Virus record (IMG/VR): IMGVR_UViG_3300036893_000002
Location: 1-62,337 of that record
Source: a virus
Strand: one strand, 5' to 3'
DNA: 62,337 bases
The translations under genes were made by a program, and so were the position numbers. The notes below the pieces were generated by a model. That model did no database searches, was not told where the DNA came from, and was given only the letters and a program-made list of their open reading frames with translations. This document shows positions 1-8,890 of this stretch, piece by piece. The stretch's first letter is position 1; the number at the start of each line of letters is the position of its first letter.

Positions 1-3000
1 AGTCTTCAAACTCTTCCACTGATTACTATCTAAAGTGTTAATAGCAGCTATAGCTTCTCTTTCACCTTGCGAACCTTTTCTATAGAAGAAAAGATTAAGC
101 ATATCTTTGTCATCATCAGCTCCGAAGATAGCCCTAATTCTTTCATCCATACCTATCATATTAGGGCCTAACCCAGCATCAGGAGCGACTTTAATTCGCA
201 TATAAGGAGATGTCTGAATAGGATGACGGGCTACAGTAGCATATACATCCTGACCTGCTTCTAAAGCTGTTCGTATCCCCTCATCACGAATACGACTAAC
301 CATCTGCTTAGGAATCAAAGCTTCAAATGGATTGTCTGGCACAGCCCTGGTTTGTAGGAATCCAGAAAGAGCCATTGGATCCACACCACGAGCTCTATAG
401 AAACCATCCTTACCAAAGAGGACTGAGTAAGTATTCTCAAAGTGTTCAGAAATAGCTTTACCTAAAGAAGCTTGGTTTTGATTAGAAGCTCGTATAACAC
501 CGGCTAGAGACTTCTCATATTCAGTAGTACTATAAGCTAGCCCCTCACCAGGCTCCTCATAAAGATTAGAACCTCCACCATAGGCTGCTTTACCAAGGAC
601 AGGAATATGAGTGACTTCCATATCTACCCCACCAACTCTAGCCCAGACAGGCTCCTTTAGCTTAAGAGAGAAGTTCTCTTGTATATCAGTTCTTGTAGGA
701 TCAAAGATAGTTCCAGCTCTATCCTTCATAGTTCTCAAGGCTGTGTCTACTCTACCTCCCATAGCTGAACCTATATCAATCACATTACCCATAGGTTTAG
801 TAAAATCGCCAGAGACAAAGTGATGGGCAAAGGTAGCAGCCTCAGATGGATCCCCTTGGAATTGAAGGCGACTAAGTATATCTTTGATACCTCCAATATG
901 TCCAGACCTAAACATTTCAGAGAACAAATCAAAAGTAGTAGCTACACTATGAGAAACATTCCTACGAGTAGAATCCCAGAATGCAGCTGGAGCTGACATA
1001 GCATTACGCTGCATAAAGTCTAATAGGTTAGTTGATTTACTTTGGCGGAATGCCTCAAACAATTCGTCTTGAGTTCCAGGTGCTTCTCTTAAAGCCAAGT
1101 CACCTATACTATCTAAATACTTTTGAGTTCTTTCTGTAAGATATTGAATACGTTCAGATCGATATCCTCTATCTAACAAAGCTTGAGAATCTTCCACAAA
1201 GGATAAACGATCTCCCCAATGGGCCTTAATACCTTGGGCATTCAAATCGGACATATACTTATTAAGTTCATCTAAAGCATTAACACTTCCTAAAGATATA
1301 TTAACATTAGAAAGGTGTTCCGATACCTCAGCTGCCTGTTCTAATATCAATCTAAAAGGATCTGACACTTTAGCTTGAGTATAATGAAGTGGGGCTATAG
1401 CATCTACATAACTTGGTATAGCAGTCTTCGTGTTAGTTAGCTCCCCATATAAATTCATTGTATCTCTAATATTGGAGAACTCTGTATCGGTGGCAACTAT
1501 AGCTAATCCTTTTACACCAGCTACATCTACCTTAGCTCCAGTTTCTATCGGATACTTCTGTCTTAAGGTGAGCTCAACGTGATCACCAACTCGTTTTGCT
1601 TTCTCGATAAAGTTTTCTGGTGCACTGGCAGTAACAGGTTCCAAGCCAGAAAATCCAATTAGTTGATCAGGACCAAAGGCTTGAGTCTTAAATTTCTCGG
1701 TATCTATATGAAGTTCATTAACTCTAACAGTAGTTCTGGACTCCATTCCCATATTAGAATACTTCTCGTGAAGTAAGATACCACCTTCACCTAATCCACC
1801 AACTTTACGAAGATCTTGTAAGATACCTTTCTGAGCAATTGTTCCTTCAATCTTAGTCCAAGCAGCTTCAGCAGCTTCTCTTGATATTCCAGAGTCAGCC
1901 ATAATTCTATTTATAGCTGTTTCTCTATAGGCTGGGAGCTTAGCAAGATCATCAGGTAGATCTCCAAACAAAGACTTCATCTGAGGACTAATACCAGCTA
2001 CAGACATTCGTACTTCAGGCACACCACCTATAGCTTCAACAGCTGTAGTAGTAACTCTTGATCTCCAAGTAGAAGGTATAGAGTTGGCATCTAATTGAAG
2101 TTCCTTAGAGAACGATCTATAAAAAGAAGACTGCTTGGCTAAAGAAGGCATACCTCCTACTGTAAATAGTTCAGAAGAAGCATACTCATACACACCTTTT
2201 GCTGTGCCACCTTCAGAACCTATACGAGTCATACCATTAGTTAGCATCCTGTGAAGGATACCAAGTTTATCAGTAGCTGTTAGTTCACTAGAAGACTTAC
2301 CTCCAAATACAGGAAGACTTGAAGCAATTGCTGAGCGGGATCTTAGATGTAAAGCCTGAGGAGATAGGATAGATAACTGAGACTCTGTATGAGTTGCCAT
2401 CTTAAAAGGATTAAGAGGATCAACCCCACCGAAGTAGCCAGCTCGTTTTATATCTTCCTTAAGAAGTTTCCACTCATGATGTAAGTGCTGAGAGGCAAAT
2501 ATATCTAACTGAGAAACTTTCTCACCATCATAAATTCTACGTCCTACTCCTATACTTTCAAATTGTTTACCCAGTCTAACAGTTCCAGTATTGGGATCAA
2601 AGATAGGTATTGTTAATTCCTTCAACTCACCGTTAGAACGCTTTAATCTAATACCAAGTAATTTACCAGTTTCACCCTTCACAGTTTGTTCGGCCACTAC
2701 AACAGCTGACTCAACGGTCTTATTCCAAAGAGCTGATCTAATAGCATCAGCTACTTCAGGTCTCTGTGCTGATAGTAAATCAAACCCTTCGTGGAAAGAT
2801 AGTTCTTTAAGAGCTGGCTTTTCCATTACATCGGCAGCAATACTTACTTTACCAGCATCTGTAAGATTAGTAGCCCACCGCATTCTCCTATTAAACTCAT
2901 CTACGAATCTTGGATTGTTCTTGCCAGCCTCAATCATAGCAAACAACTGATCATCAGGAACAATAGGGAGGGTAGTTAGTTGAGTTTCACCAGCCAGCTG

Positions 3001-3519
3001 AGTTGGAGTAGCAGATCTTAAATGAGCTCCCTGAACAGCATAAGTTAATAAAGACTTCTTTGTAGGATCTTTGATAAGCTCTTCAAAGGTCTTAAAAGAT
3101 GCTTTGATGTCCTTACCAACCGGTTCAGTAGTAACAGAGAAGAAGTCTATAGCTGATTGGTCAACCCAGTTCTTAAGAGCTGGGTTCATATTACCTAAGT
3201 CTATACTTCCACCATCAAGAAAGTCTCTTACTTCTTTATATTGTAGCTGGGAATCCCTCTTAAAGAAGTAAGGCATTCTACGAACAAAAGCATCTCCAGC
3301 TCTATGTAACCTTGATGCTGAAGTAACTAACCCAGGAGCCGCAGCGCCCAAAGCGCCAATAATAGGAGTAGTAATAGCAGCTGTTCTAAAGTATCCCCTA
3401 TTCTCATCACTCATCTGGGCTGGAACTAAGGCCGCAGTTATACCTGTAGCTATAGCAATACCAGGATGCTTGGTAGCTAATTCAACGATAGGAGTAACGA
3501 ATTTTCCGAATAAAGGCAT
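1..3519 (-). CDS. Giant virion-block protein with two-barrel RNA polymerase signatures (3' end outside window)
   Basis: The reading frame is open from an ATG at 3519 to the window edge, giving at least 1173 residues; the C-terminus is missing. Two regions read like the catalytic barrels of multi-subunit RNA polymerases. Residues about 647-680 resemble the beta-subunit barrel, with lysines K663 and K670 in a G-x-K...G-x-K-G arrangement. Residues about 1085-1150 resemble beta': R1098-H-P1100 matches the NTP-contacting R-x-P (E. coli R425-A-P427). Then, 37 residues on, comes A-D1135-D-D1137-K-D1139, matching A-D-F-D-G-D (35 residues in E. coli). The N-terminus has two hydrophobic Gly/Ala segments (about 20-35 and 47-65), suited to membrane passage. 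It is the last visible gene of the tail operon, after the tail chaperone candidates and the 1415-residue protein. I infer a virion-packaged, single-chain RNA polymerase injected with the DNA, as known for crAss-like phages. The bridge helix and trigger loop would lie beyond the window. Confidence 0.75.
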   Translation of the reverse strand, partial: MPLFGKFVTPIVELATKHPGIAIATGITAALVPAQMSDENRGYFRTAAITTPIIGALGAAAPGLVTSASRLHRAGDAFVRRMPYFFKRDSQLQYKEVRDFLDGGSIDLGNMNPALKNWVDQSAIDFFSVTTEPVGKDIKASFKTFEELIKDPTKKSLLTYAVQGAHLRSATPTQLAGETQLTTLPIVPDDQLFAMIEAGKNNPRFVDEFNRRMRWATNLTDAGKVSIAADVMEKPALKELSFHEGFDLLSAQRPEVADAIRSALWNKTVESAVVVAEQTVKGETGKLLGIRLKRSNGELKELTIPIFDPNTGTVRLGKQFESIGVGRRIYDGEKVSQLDIFASQHLHHEWKLLKEDIKRAGYFGGVDPLNPFKMATHTESQLSILSPQALHLRSRSAIASSLPVFGGKSSSELTATDKLGILHRMLTNGMTRIGSEGGTAKGVYEYASSELFTVGGMPSLAKQSSFYRSFSKELQLDANSIPSTWRSRVTTTAVEAIGGVPEVRMSVAGISPQMKSLFGDLPDDLAKLPAYRETAINRIMADSGISREAAEAAWTKIEGTIAQKGILQDLRKVGGLGEGGILLHEKYSNMGMESRTTVRVNELHIDTEKFKTQAFGPDQLIGFSGLEPVTASAPENFIEKAKRVGDHVELTLRQKYPIETGAKVDVAGVKGLAIVATDTEFSNIRDTMNLYGELTNTKTAIPSYVDAIAPLHYTQAKVSDPFRLILEQAAEVSEHLSNVNISLGSVNALDELNKYMSDLNAQGIKAHWGDRLSFVEDSQALLDRGYRSERIQYLTERTQKYLDSIGDLALREAPGTQDELFEAFRQSKSTNLLDFMQRNAMSAPAAFWDSTRRNVSHSVATTFDLFSEMFRSGHIGGIKDILSRLQFQGDPSEAATFAHHFVSGDFTKPMGNVIDIGSAMGGRVDTALRTMKDRAGTIFDPTRTDIQENFSLKLKEPVWARVGGVDMEVTHIPVLGKAAYGGGSNLYEEPGEGLAYSTTEYEKSLAGVIRASNQNQASLGKAISEHFENTYSVLFGKDGFYRARGVDPMALSGFLQTRAVPDNPFEALIPKQMVSRIRDEGIRTALEAGQDVYATVARHPIQTSPYMRIKVAPDAGLGPNMIGMDERIRAIFGADDDKDMLNLFFYRKGSQGEREAIAAINTLDSNQWKSLKT

Positions 3520-3616
3520 TGTTGTAAATAAAGGACTTACGGTATACTTGGTAGTTAGTGTCTATTACTTAATCAAAATCGCTCATATTGACTGCCAGAG
3601 GGCTTTAAACCCTATT

Positions 3617-6600
3617 TTAATTGACGCTGTCGTTCCTATACTCATCTGAGTTCCTACGAATGTCTCTCATTATCGCTTTGTCACCTTGTTCATCTATATT
3701 GATAGTGACATTGGAACCACCAGTTCTGGAAGCCTGGGTAGAGGAAGTTACTGCTGGATTCTTGTCTTGACCTTCTTGGATTATCCTTTCAACGGTCTGC
3801 CTAATGCGTTCAGCCGTCTGCGGGGAACCACCTGATGTAAGCTCTCGAACAGCCCCGTCCACATAGGGTTTCCTCCAGAGGAGCGCAGCTCTGTCATCGT
3901 AGATGTTGAAGTCGTGGTAGTCATAGCCTTCATTTTGAACGATTTTAAGTTTGACATCCTCATAATCCAAGCCTTCAAACCATAACGGAGAATCAGCGCC
4001 GGGGAGGTTAAATCCGAGTGTTGAAAACGTTTCAGCAATCTGTTTAGATCTGACGAAGTCACCATACGATAGAGAGGTTTTAGCATTCTTATATTCTTCT
4101 AGGTTTTCTTTAGTAAATAGTATACCACCTTCTTCAATAGGAGGTGTATCTTTTCCAGCCGCTTTGGCTAAGTCAGTGTCTTGTTTAACCCACTGGGCTG
4201 TAAGGGCACGGGACATCTCGGGAGTAACAGACTTAAGAATCTGTACACGCTTCTCGGGATCTGTCTCTTGAAGGAATGCTGAGAAGTAAAGTCTTTCTCT
4301 TCGAGGTAGGGTAGTAGAAACGAACTGAGGGTTTCCAAATAGGTTCCCCCCAATATTAGTTCTTTTACTCTGGCTAGTATACCTACCCTTAGCTGTTGGA
4401 TGAACATCAGCTTGCATATAACCACGCAAGTATGCCAACTCATCTGACAGCGAATCTAATTCTCTATTATGCTGTGCTTGGTCGGAGATTACAGCTTCGC
4501 CAGAGATTCTCTTCCATAGCCCTCGAGTCCACGGACCTATCATATCGTGAATAGGATGTTGCCATCTACGCATACGAGTACCATAGACTTCCTGTTCTTG
4601 ATATTGAGCGATGGCAGTTCTCTCTTGCCATAACTTTGTATGGTAAGGGGTAGGGAGAAGACGAAGGGGGCCGCCCTCTCCCTGGAAAGATAGAGTCTCA
4701 GCATACTTGCCCAAGGCTCTACCAAACTGGCCGTACATAGCTTGGGCTTCTGAGCCAGAAAGATCTTCTCTCATCCTGGCTAAGCCTCTATCAACCATCT
4801 CTTTATTTATATTTACATCGCCATCAAATATTACGGCTCTCGCTTCAGTACCGTGTGTACCAGCTCCCTGAGGAACCACCACAGACACTGAAGTCCCCAC
4901 TCTATCCTGCAAATAATGTAATAGATCTTGTTGTTTATGTTCGACTTCTTCCACCACTTGATTAGCCGTAAAATCATTGTGCTGGCCCAAGGCAATAGCA
5001 GATAGATCAGCAGCAGATAAACCGACGGAACTAAACTGAAATGTTTTTCCAGGGAACTCCTCCAATTCTACACCTTCTAAGGTAGCCCTTTTAATCGTTC
5101 CAGTAAGACGCTCTACGGGCTCGGTGAACCTCCGTTTATCGAACTGAACAGTAGACTCTTTCATCTGTCTAACTTGCTCTTCAGTTCGTGCAAACTCGAT
5201 AGCTAATCGGGAGTCCTTTTCAGACTCCTTTCTGATCTTAGCTTTATACATCATATACTCTTTTGAGTAAGGAGCTACGTCAGCTAAGATCTTATAACGG
5301 TAGATATCTGGATATTGATCTGGTCTAAGACCTTGGAGTTCAGGATGAACAGAAGCATAACCTGCTCCAGGAAGTCTGGCACCACCTTCAGGGACTTTGA
5401 CATAAGGATCGCCAGTCCTGAAGTTAATCATATAATCTTCACCAGGCAACCACTTAGGCATGGTGTTAGGTATTTCATTAGCCTGAGCTAATAATCTTTC
5501 TGGCTGGATAAATCTACGAAGTGGTTCTGTATATCCAAAGGGAGCTACTTCACCAGGTATAGGAGCCATACCTGCACCCAACTCACGCTGGTAATAAGAA
5601 GAAGACAGATTTGTCATCTGTCTACTACCCTGAAGGATTACATCTTTACCTGGAGTTTCTTGTGGTCCGACTTCTCCATATATAGTAGTGGCAATGAAAC
5701 CAGGCAGACCTGTAAACTCAGCAAAGGTTAACGCTTCCCTTTTAATAACATCTTTAAATGAGAACTCTTCTCTGGGAGTAGAAGGAGCAAGTCCATACAA
5801 ACCAGTATTAATATCTCGCCCTTCAATCTTGATAGGATTAATCTTAAGGTCACTTAATCTATCATACACATCTTCCATTGCTTTATCTGGATCAGCAAAG
5901 AATGGTCGGCTCTTGACATGAATTATATCCCAGCCTTTACTCTTTAAATAGGCTTCTCTTTCTTTGTCTCCACTTAGTTGATGCTTAGTATGATGATAAC
6001 TGAATCCCTCAGATTCAATGGCTAATCTCTTTCCATTGTCCCCACTTACTACGAAGTCTAATCTATATTTACCTTCTGGTTCCTGAGTAGTTGCAAGATA
6101 GCCGTGTTCAGCTAAATTCTGCAGAACCATAGCTTCTAACTTAGATTCTATAACAGGACCCTTAGGCTCTAAGCGTGGACTATAAAGAGTATAGTCACTA
6201 TCATCCCACTCACCCTCATGCATCCTGACAGGTGGCTTAACAATCTTACCTATAGTAGCAGCAAGAAATGTGCCAATTAAAGGGACATTGGAAAATGCTG
6301 GAGATGTAATAGGATAAGGTCTATCTTCATAGTTCTTCTTTTCCAACCAATAAGGATCTCTTAAATATTTGATTGGATGTAATAAGGGATGATGTGCCCA
6401 GTATTCTTCCTGGGATCCGTATGTAGCAACCATCTCTGGTTTAGTCTGCATAAGACTATACCAGTGTGGTCTATAATATTTTATTCTTCCACCCTGGAAT
6501 GGGGTAGAACCTATTTCCCACCAACGGCCAGCTCTGATAGGAACATCTTCTTCACCAGAATATATACGCTCTAATTCAGGAGCTGTCTTCCGACTACCTA

Positions 6601-7864
6601 ACATTCCTGGAAGAAATGGAAGGGCAAGAACCCCTCCGATTAATGCTCCTGCTATAGCTGACTTTCTAAAAGCTGCTCTTCGTACTGGAAAAGATTCAAA
6701 CTGTTTTATACCACTGGCAACCCCAGCCCAGTGAGCAAAACCACCAATTACAGCTCCAGCAATCGGTATAGCTAAAGGACCATATTGTGGTCCCGGAACT
6801 ACAGACTCATAGAAGTCTGTTACTTTCCTGGCTCCAGGAATAGTATCAGTTAACTGAGCTCTAAGTAAATTAAGCTTAAGAGGAAGACCAGCTACTGCTT
6901 CTTCTGGTTTGTTATTAAGCTTGTAGTTTATATAACGAAGAGCAGTAACACCTAAATAAGCAGGGATAACTCTTTTGGTAAATAGCTCGTTTAATAAACC
7001 ACCACTACCAATGCCTGGAATATGGAAGAGCTTATTATAAGATCCAGATCTTAAACCTAACCCTATATCTCCAAGAAGACGTAGTGGTCGTTCAGCAGCA
7101 TCGAAAGCTATTCGAGAAGCTGTATCAACAACAGATTGAGCACCACCTATAATTCCAGGTCTACGTCCTAATAATGGCTGGAAATACTTTGATTCCCCAC
7201 CAAAGGCTTGTCTAAACGAAGAACCTTTAGTAATAGGATTACGAAGATAGGTTCCCTCTCGACGCTGCTTCCAGATGGAAGGTATTAGATCTTTCCATCC
7301 TTCAGCAAAGCTACGAATTTTAACTTCTTCTTTAAGATCAGCCCCATAGCGAGCTGATGAAGCAGCTAATCTTCCTCGTTCTGCAAACCTAATACTATAA
7401 CCAGGTTTACCCTGTAATTCTAAATAAGGTGAAGTAGGTTTAGTTCGCTTAAAGGTTAAACCTTCAGCGAACTCTCTATCCCTAGGATCTATTCCTAATA
7501 GACGCTGAATATGAGCGCCCATAGGTGTAAGCGAATCACCAAATACAAGACTCTCAGGCTTAAGAAAAACATCATCTACAAGGTGAGAAGACTGCCACTG
7601 AGATAAAGAGAAAGTCTTGAAGATACGATTTGGTGATCGTTCTTCTACCTTCTGAAGTGTATGGTATAAATTTTCAGCAAAACCTGGCCATTTCTTAGTA
7701 GCGTATTTACTACCAGCAAACACACCAATACCTGCCACTAATGCAGCAGATAATCTAAATGGACTGTTTTGGGGAACGTTTAAAAGAGGGAGGGGTTTCT
7801 TAAATCCAGTAGACAAACCATTAGCATCATTAGAATCAACGAACGTTTTGGTGTTGTCTGCCAT
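3617..7864 (-). CDS. Giant virion protein with DUF559/Vsr-like nuclease domain; tape-measure position
   Basis: The product has 1415 residues and starts at ATG 7864, 6 nt after the preceding gene. It sits where a tape measure protein is expected, directly after the two chaperone-like genes, but it lacks the long coiled-coil repeats typical of tape measures. It has several Gly/Ala-rich hydrophobic segments (about 38-52, 363-385, 400-420, 525-540). Residues about 565-670 look like a DUF559/Vsr-type PD-(D/E)xK nuclease: E577 in an ESKLE start, Y-R-L-D603-F, then E617-S-E-G620, H624-H, D633...R636, and a closing K-G644-W segment. Residues about 930-1040 loosely resemble a staphylococcal nuclease fold (DGDVNIN...MVDRGLA, N1018-A1028), but the expected catalytic Arg and Glu are not evident, so that domain may be structural. 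An injected cargo protein that cuts host or competing DNA is one inference. The C-terminal 100 codons have higher G+C than the rest. Confidence 0.7.
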   Translation of the reverse strand: MADNTKTFVDSNDANGLSTGFKKPLPLLNVPQNSPFRLSAALVAGIGVFAGSKYATKKWPGFAENLYHTLQKVEERSPNRIFKTFSLSQWQSSHLVDDVFLKPESLVFGDSLTPMGAHIQRLLGIDPRDREFAEGLTFKRTKPTSPYLELQGKPGYSIRFAERGRLAASSARYGADLKEEVKIRSFAEGWKDLIPSIWKQRREGTYLRNPITKGSSFRQAFGGESKYFQPLLGRRPGIIGGAQSVVDTASRIAFDAAERPLRLLGDIGLGLRSGSYNKLFHIPGIGSGGLLNELFTKRVIPAYLGVTALRYINYKLNNKPEEAVAGLPLKLNLLRAQLTDTIPGARKVTDFYESVVPGPQYGPLAIPIAGAVIGGFAHWAGVASGIKQFESFPVRRAAFRKSAIAGALIGGVLALPFLPGMLGSRKTAPELERIYSGEEDVPIRAGRWWEIGSTPFQGGRIKYYRPHWYSLMQTKPEMVATYGSQEEYWAHHPLLHPIKYLRDPYWLEKKNYEDRPYPITSPAFSNVPLIGTFLAATIGKIVKPPVRMHEGEWDDSDYTLYSPRLEPKGPVIESKLEAMVLQNLAEHGYLATTQEPEGKYRLDFVVSGDNGKRLAIESEGFSYHHTKHQLSGDKEREAYLKSKGWDIIHVKSRPFFADPDKAMEDVYDRLSDLKINPIKIEGRDINTGLYGLAPSTPREEFSFKDVIKREALTFAEFTGLPGFIATTIYGEVGPQETPGKDVILQGSRQMTNLSSSYYQRELGAGMAPIPGEVAPFGYTEPLRRFIQPERLLAQANEIPNTMPKWLPGEDYMINFRTGDPYVKVPEGGARLPGAGYASVHPELQGLRPDQYPDIYRYKILADVAPYSKEYMMYKAKIRKESEKDSRLAIEFARTEEQVRQMKESTVQFDKRRFTEPVERLTGTIKRATLEGVELEEFPGKTFQFSSVGLSAADLSAIALGQHNDFTANQVVEEVEHKQQDLLHYLQDRVGTSVSVVVPQGAGTHGTEARAVIFDGDVNINKEMVDRGLARMREDLSGSEAQAMYGQFGRALGKYAETLSFQGEGGPLRLLPTPYHTKLWQERTAIAQYQEQEVYGTRMRRWQHPIHDMIGPWTRGLWKRISGEAVISDQAQHNRELDSLSDELAYLRGYMQADVHPTAKGRYTSQSKRTNIGGNLFGNPQFVSTTLPRRERLYFSAFLQETDPEKRVQILKSVTPEMSRALTAQWVKQDTDLAKAAGKDTPPIEEGGILFTKENLEEYKNAKTSLSYGDFVRSKQIAETFSTLGFNLPGADSPLWFEGLDYEDVKLKIVQNEGYDYHDFNIYDDRAALLWRKPYVDGAVRELTSGGSPQTAERIRQTVERIIQEGQDKNPAVTSSTQASRTGGSNVTINIDEQGDKAIMRDIRRNSDEYRNDSVN

Positions 7865-7870
7865 GCATGT

Positions 7871-8398
7871 TTATCTTCGTTTATAGGACTTACTTTCATT
7901 CTTTCTATCAACTGCTATCTGTTGAGTTTTTGTTAATTCCTTCTTAGGTTTCTTAGCAGCTTCAGGAGAAGTATTAGGGTTTGTAGGATTCAGAGGAACA
8001 CCAGAAACAAACTCGGCTTGAGCAACTCTGGTAAGAAGAGTCTCACTATCCCAAGTGTCTATTACTTCAAAAGGTATCTTAAATACAGAAGCAACAAATG
8101 CTTGAGCACAATATAGAAAGCTTTTTACTTTCTCTCTGCTTTCAGCTAATGGTCTAGATATAGTTGTGAACTCACCAGTGAAAGGAGTATTAGTCATTTC
8201 ATTCTGGTATATCCACATCATAATACCGGCTAATAATTCAGCTGGATCAGGACCCGATATCATAACCAAATTATAAACTTCTAATGCTTTCTCAGCAGGG
8301 CAGGCTTGAAGAGATTGAATTCTTTTATATTCTCCCCAAGTGAGAGACCTCCAGGAGACACTCGTTCCTGAAGGCCAAGTGGCAAATCTAACTACCAT
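7871..8398 (-). CDS. Putative tail assembly chaperone, second of pair
   Basis: The product has 175 residues, starts at ATG 8398 and lies 5 nt after the previous gene and 6 nt before the giant protein gene. It is mostly helical with a charged Lys-rich tail (KKPKKELTKTQQ region). Two small genes between the tube genes and a giant tape-measure-like gene are the usual position of tail assembly chaperones, which coat the tape measure during tail building. The sequence itself is not recognised. No slippery heptamer or overlap joins it to the upstream gene, so the programmed frameshift common in this pair in other phages is not seen here. The function is inferred from position only. Confidence 0.55.
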   Translation of the reverse strand: MVVRFATWPSGTSVSWRSLTWGEYKRIQSLQACPAEKALEVYNLVMISGPDPAELLAGIMMWIYQNEMTNTPFTGEFTTISRPLAESREKVKSFLYCAQAFVASVFKIPFEVIDTWDSETLLTRVAQAEFVSGVPLNPTNPNTSPEAAKKPKKELTKTQQIAVDRKNESKSYKRR

Positions 8399-8403
8399 AA
8401 GGA

Positions 8404-8865
8404 TTATAGATCGGCTGAAAGCATCTCAATCTTCTTTGGATCTATGAAGTCTGAGAGCTCTGTTACTATAGCAAATAAGGTAGATGGAGTTCCTGCTGCC
8501 CCAGTCCTTAGAATTGTATCTGTAAGCTTTCCACTCTGTCCCACATTGGTCCAAAGACATGCCCTAACTATTGAAGCAATCTGCATCTCTAATTCTGGGT
8601 CAGATGTTGGAGTTGCCATACTCTGGATACCTTTCTGAATCTGAGAGAGTTCTAATCCACTAAGACCTCTAAGAATATAAGCTCTCTTACCTCCTGCCAT
8701 AGCATCAGGAGCAAAAGCTCTAATACGATTAATAGGTGCCTGAGACTTCCAGGTTAGAATCATCTCTACTGAAGGAGCCCCATCTAATGTGGCAATAAAC
8801 TCAGCCATAGTTGGGATATGTGGTTCTGCTGGTGCCGCTGTTTCTGTTACTGCTTGTTCTGTCAT
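8404..8865 (-). CDS. Putative tail assembly chaperone, first of pair
   Basis: The product has 153 residues with a strong GGAGGT ribosome site just before ATG 8865. An Ala/Glu/Pro-rich N-terminus is followed by a helical body (LSGLELSQIQKGIQS, then a conserved-looking acidic helix). Its position, size and helical character fit the first tail assembly chaperone, comparable in role to lambda gpG or the SPO1/Twort-type chaperones. A TATAAT hexamer (8883-8888, minus strand) lies about 18 nt upstream of the start and may be a promoter -10, although no convincing -35 is visible. The assignment is positional. Confidence 0.55.
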   Translation of the reverse strand: MTEQAVTETAAPAEPHIPTMAEFIATLDGAPSVEMILTWKSQAPINRIRAFAPDAMAGGKRAYILRGLSGLELSQIQKGIQSMATPTSDPELEMQIASIVRACLWTNVGQSGKLTDTILRTGAAGTPSTLFAIVTELSDFIDPKKIEMLSADL

Positions 8866-8882
8866 TGTGACCTCCAGGGTCT

Positions 8883-8888
8883 ATTATA
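8883..8888 (-). promoter_or_regulatory. TATAAT hexamer ahead of chaperone gene
   Basis: On the minus strand this reads TATAATAGAC, just upstream of the GGAGGT and ATG of the 153-residue gene. The same TATAATAGA string occurs at 33974-33979 ahead of another minus-strand gene. It is a possible -10 element. A TTGCCC lies 15 bp further upstream, which is a poor -35. Confidence 0.35.
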
Positions 8889-8890
8889 CA

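Noticed and set aside
611-3271. Three plus-strand open frames (611-823, 2591-2950, 3071-3271)
   Set aside because: They lie antisense to the long open minus frame that carries the polymerase motifs, and they have no ribosome sites or recognisable content.
4780-5080. Active staphylococcal nuclease domain in the 1415-residue protein
   Set aside because: The fold-like pattern is present, but the catalytic Arg and Glu positions are not recognisable, so activity is not claimed.
7864-8870. Programmed frameshift between the two tail chaperone candidates
   Set aside because: The genes do not overlap, there is a stop and a 5-nt gap, and no slippery heptamer is visible near the junction.
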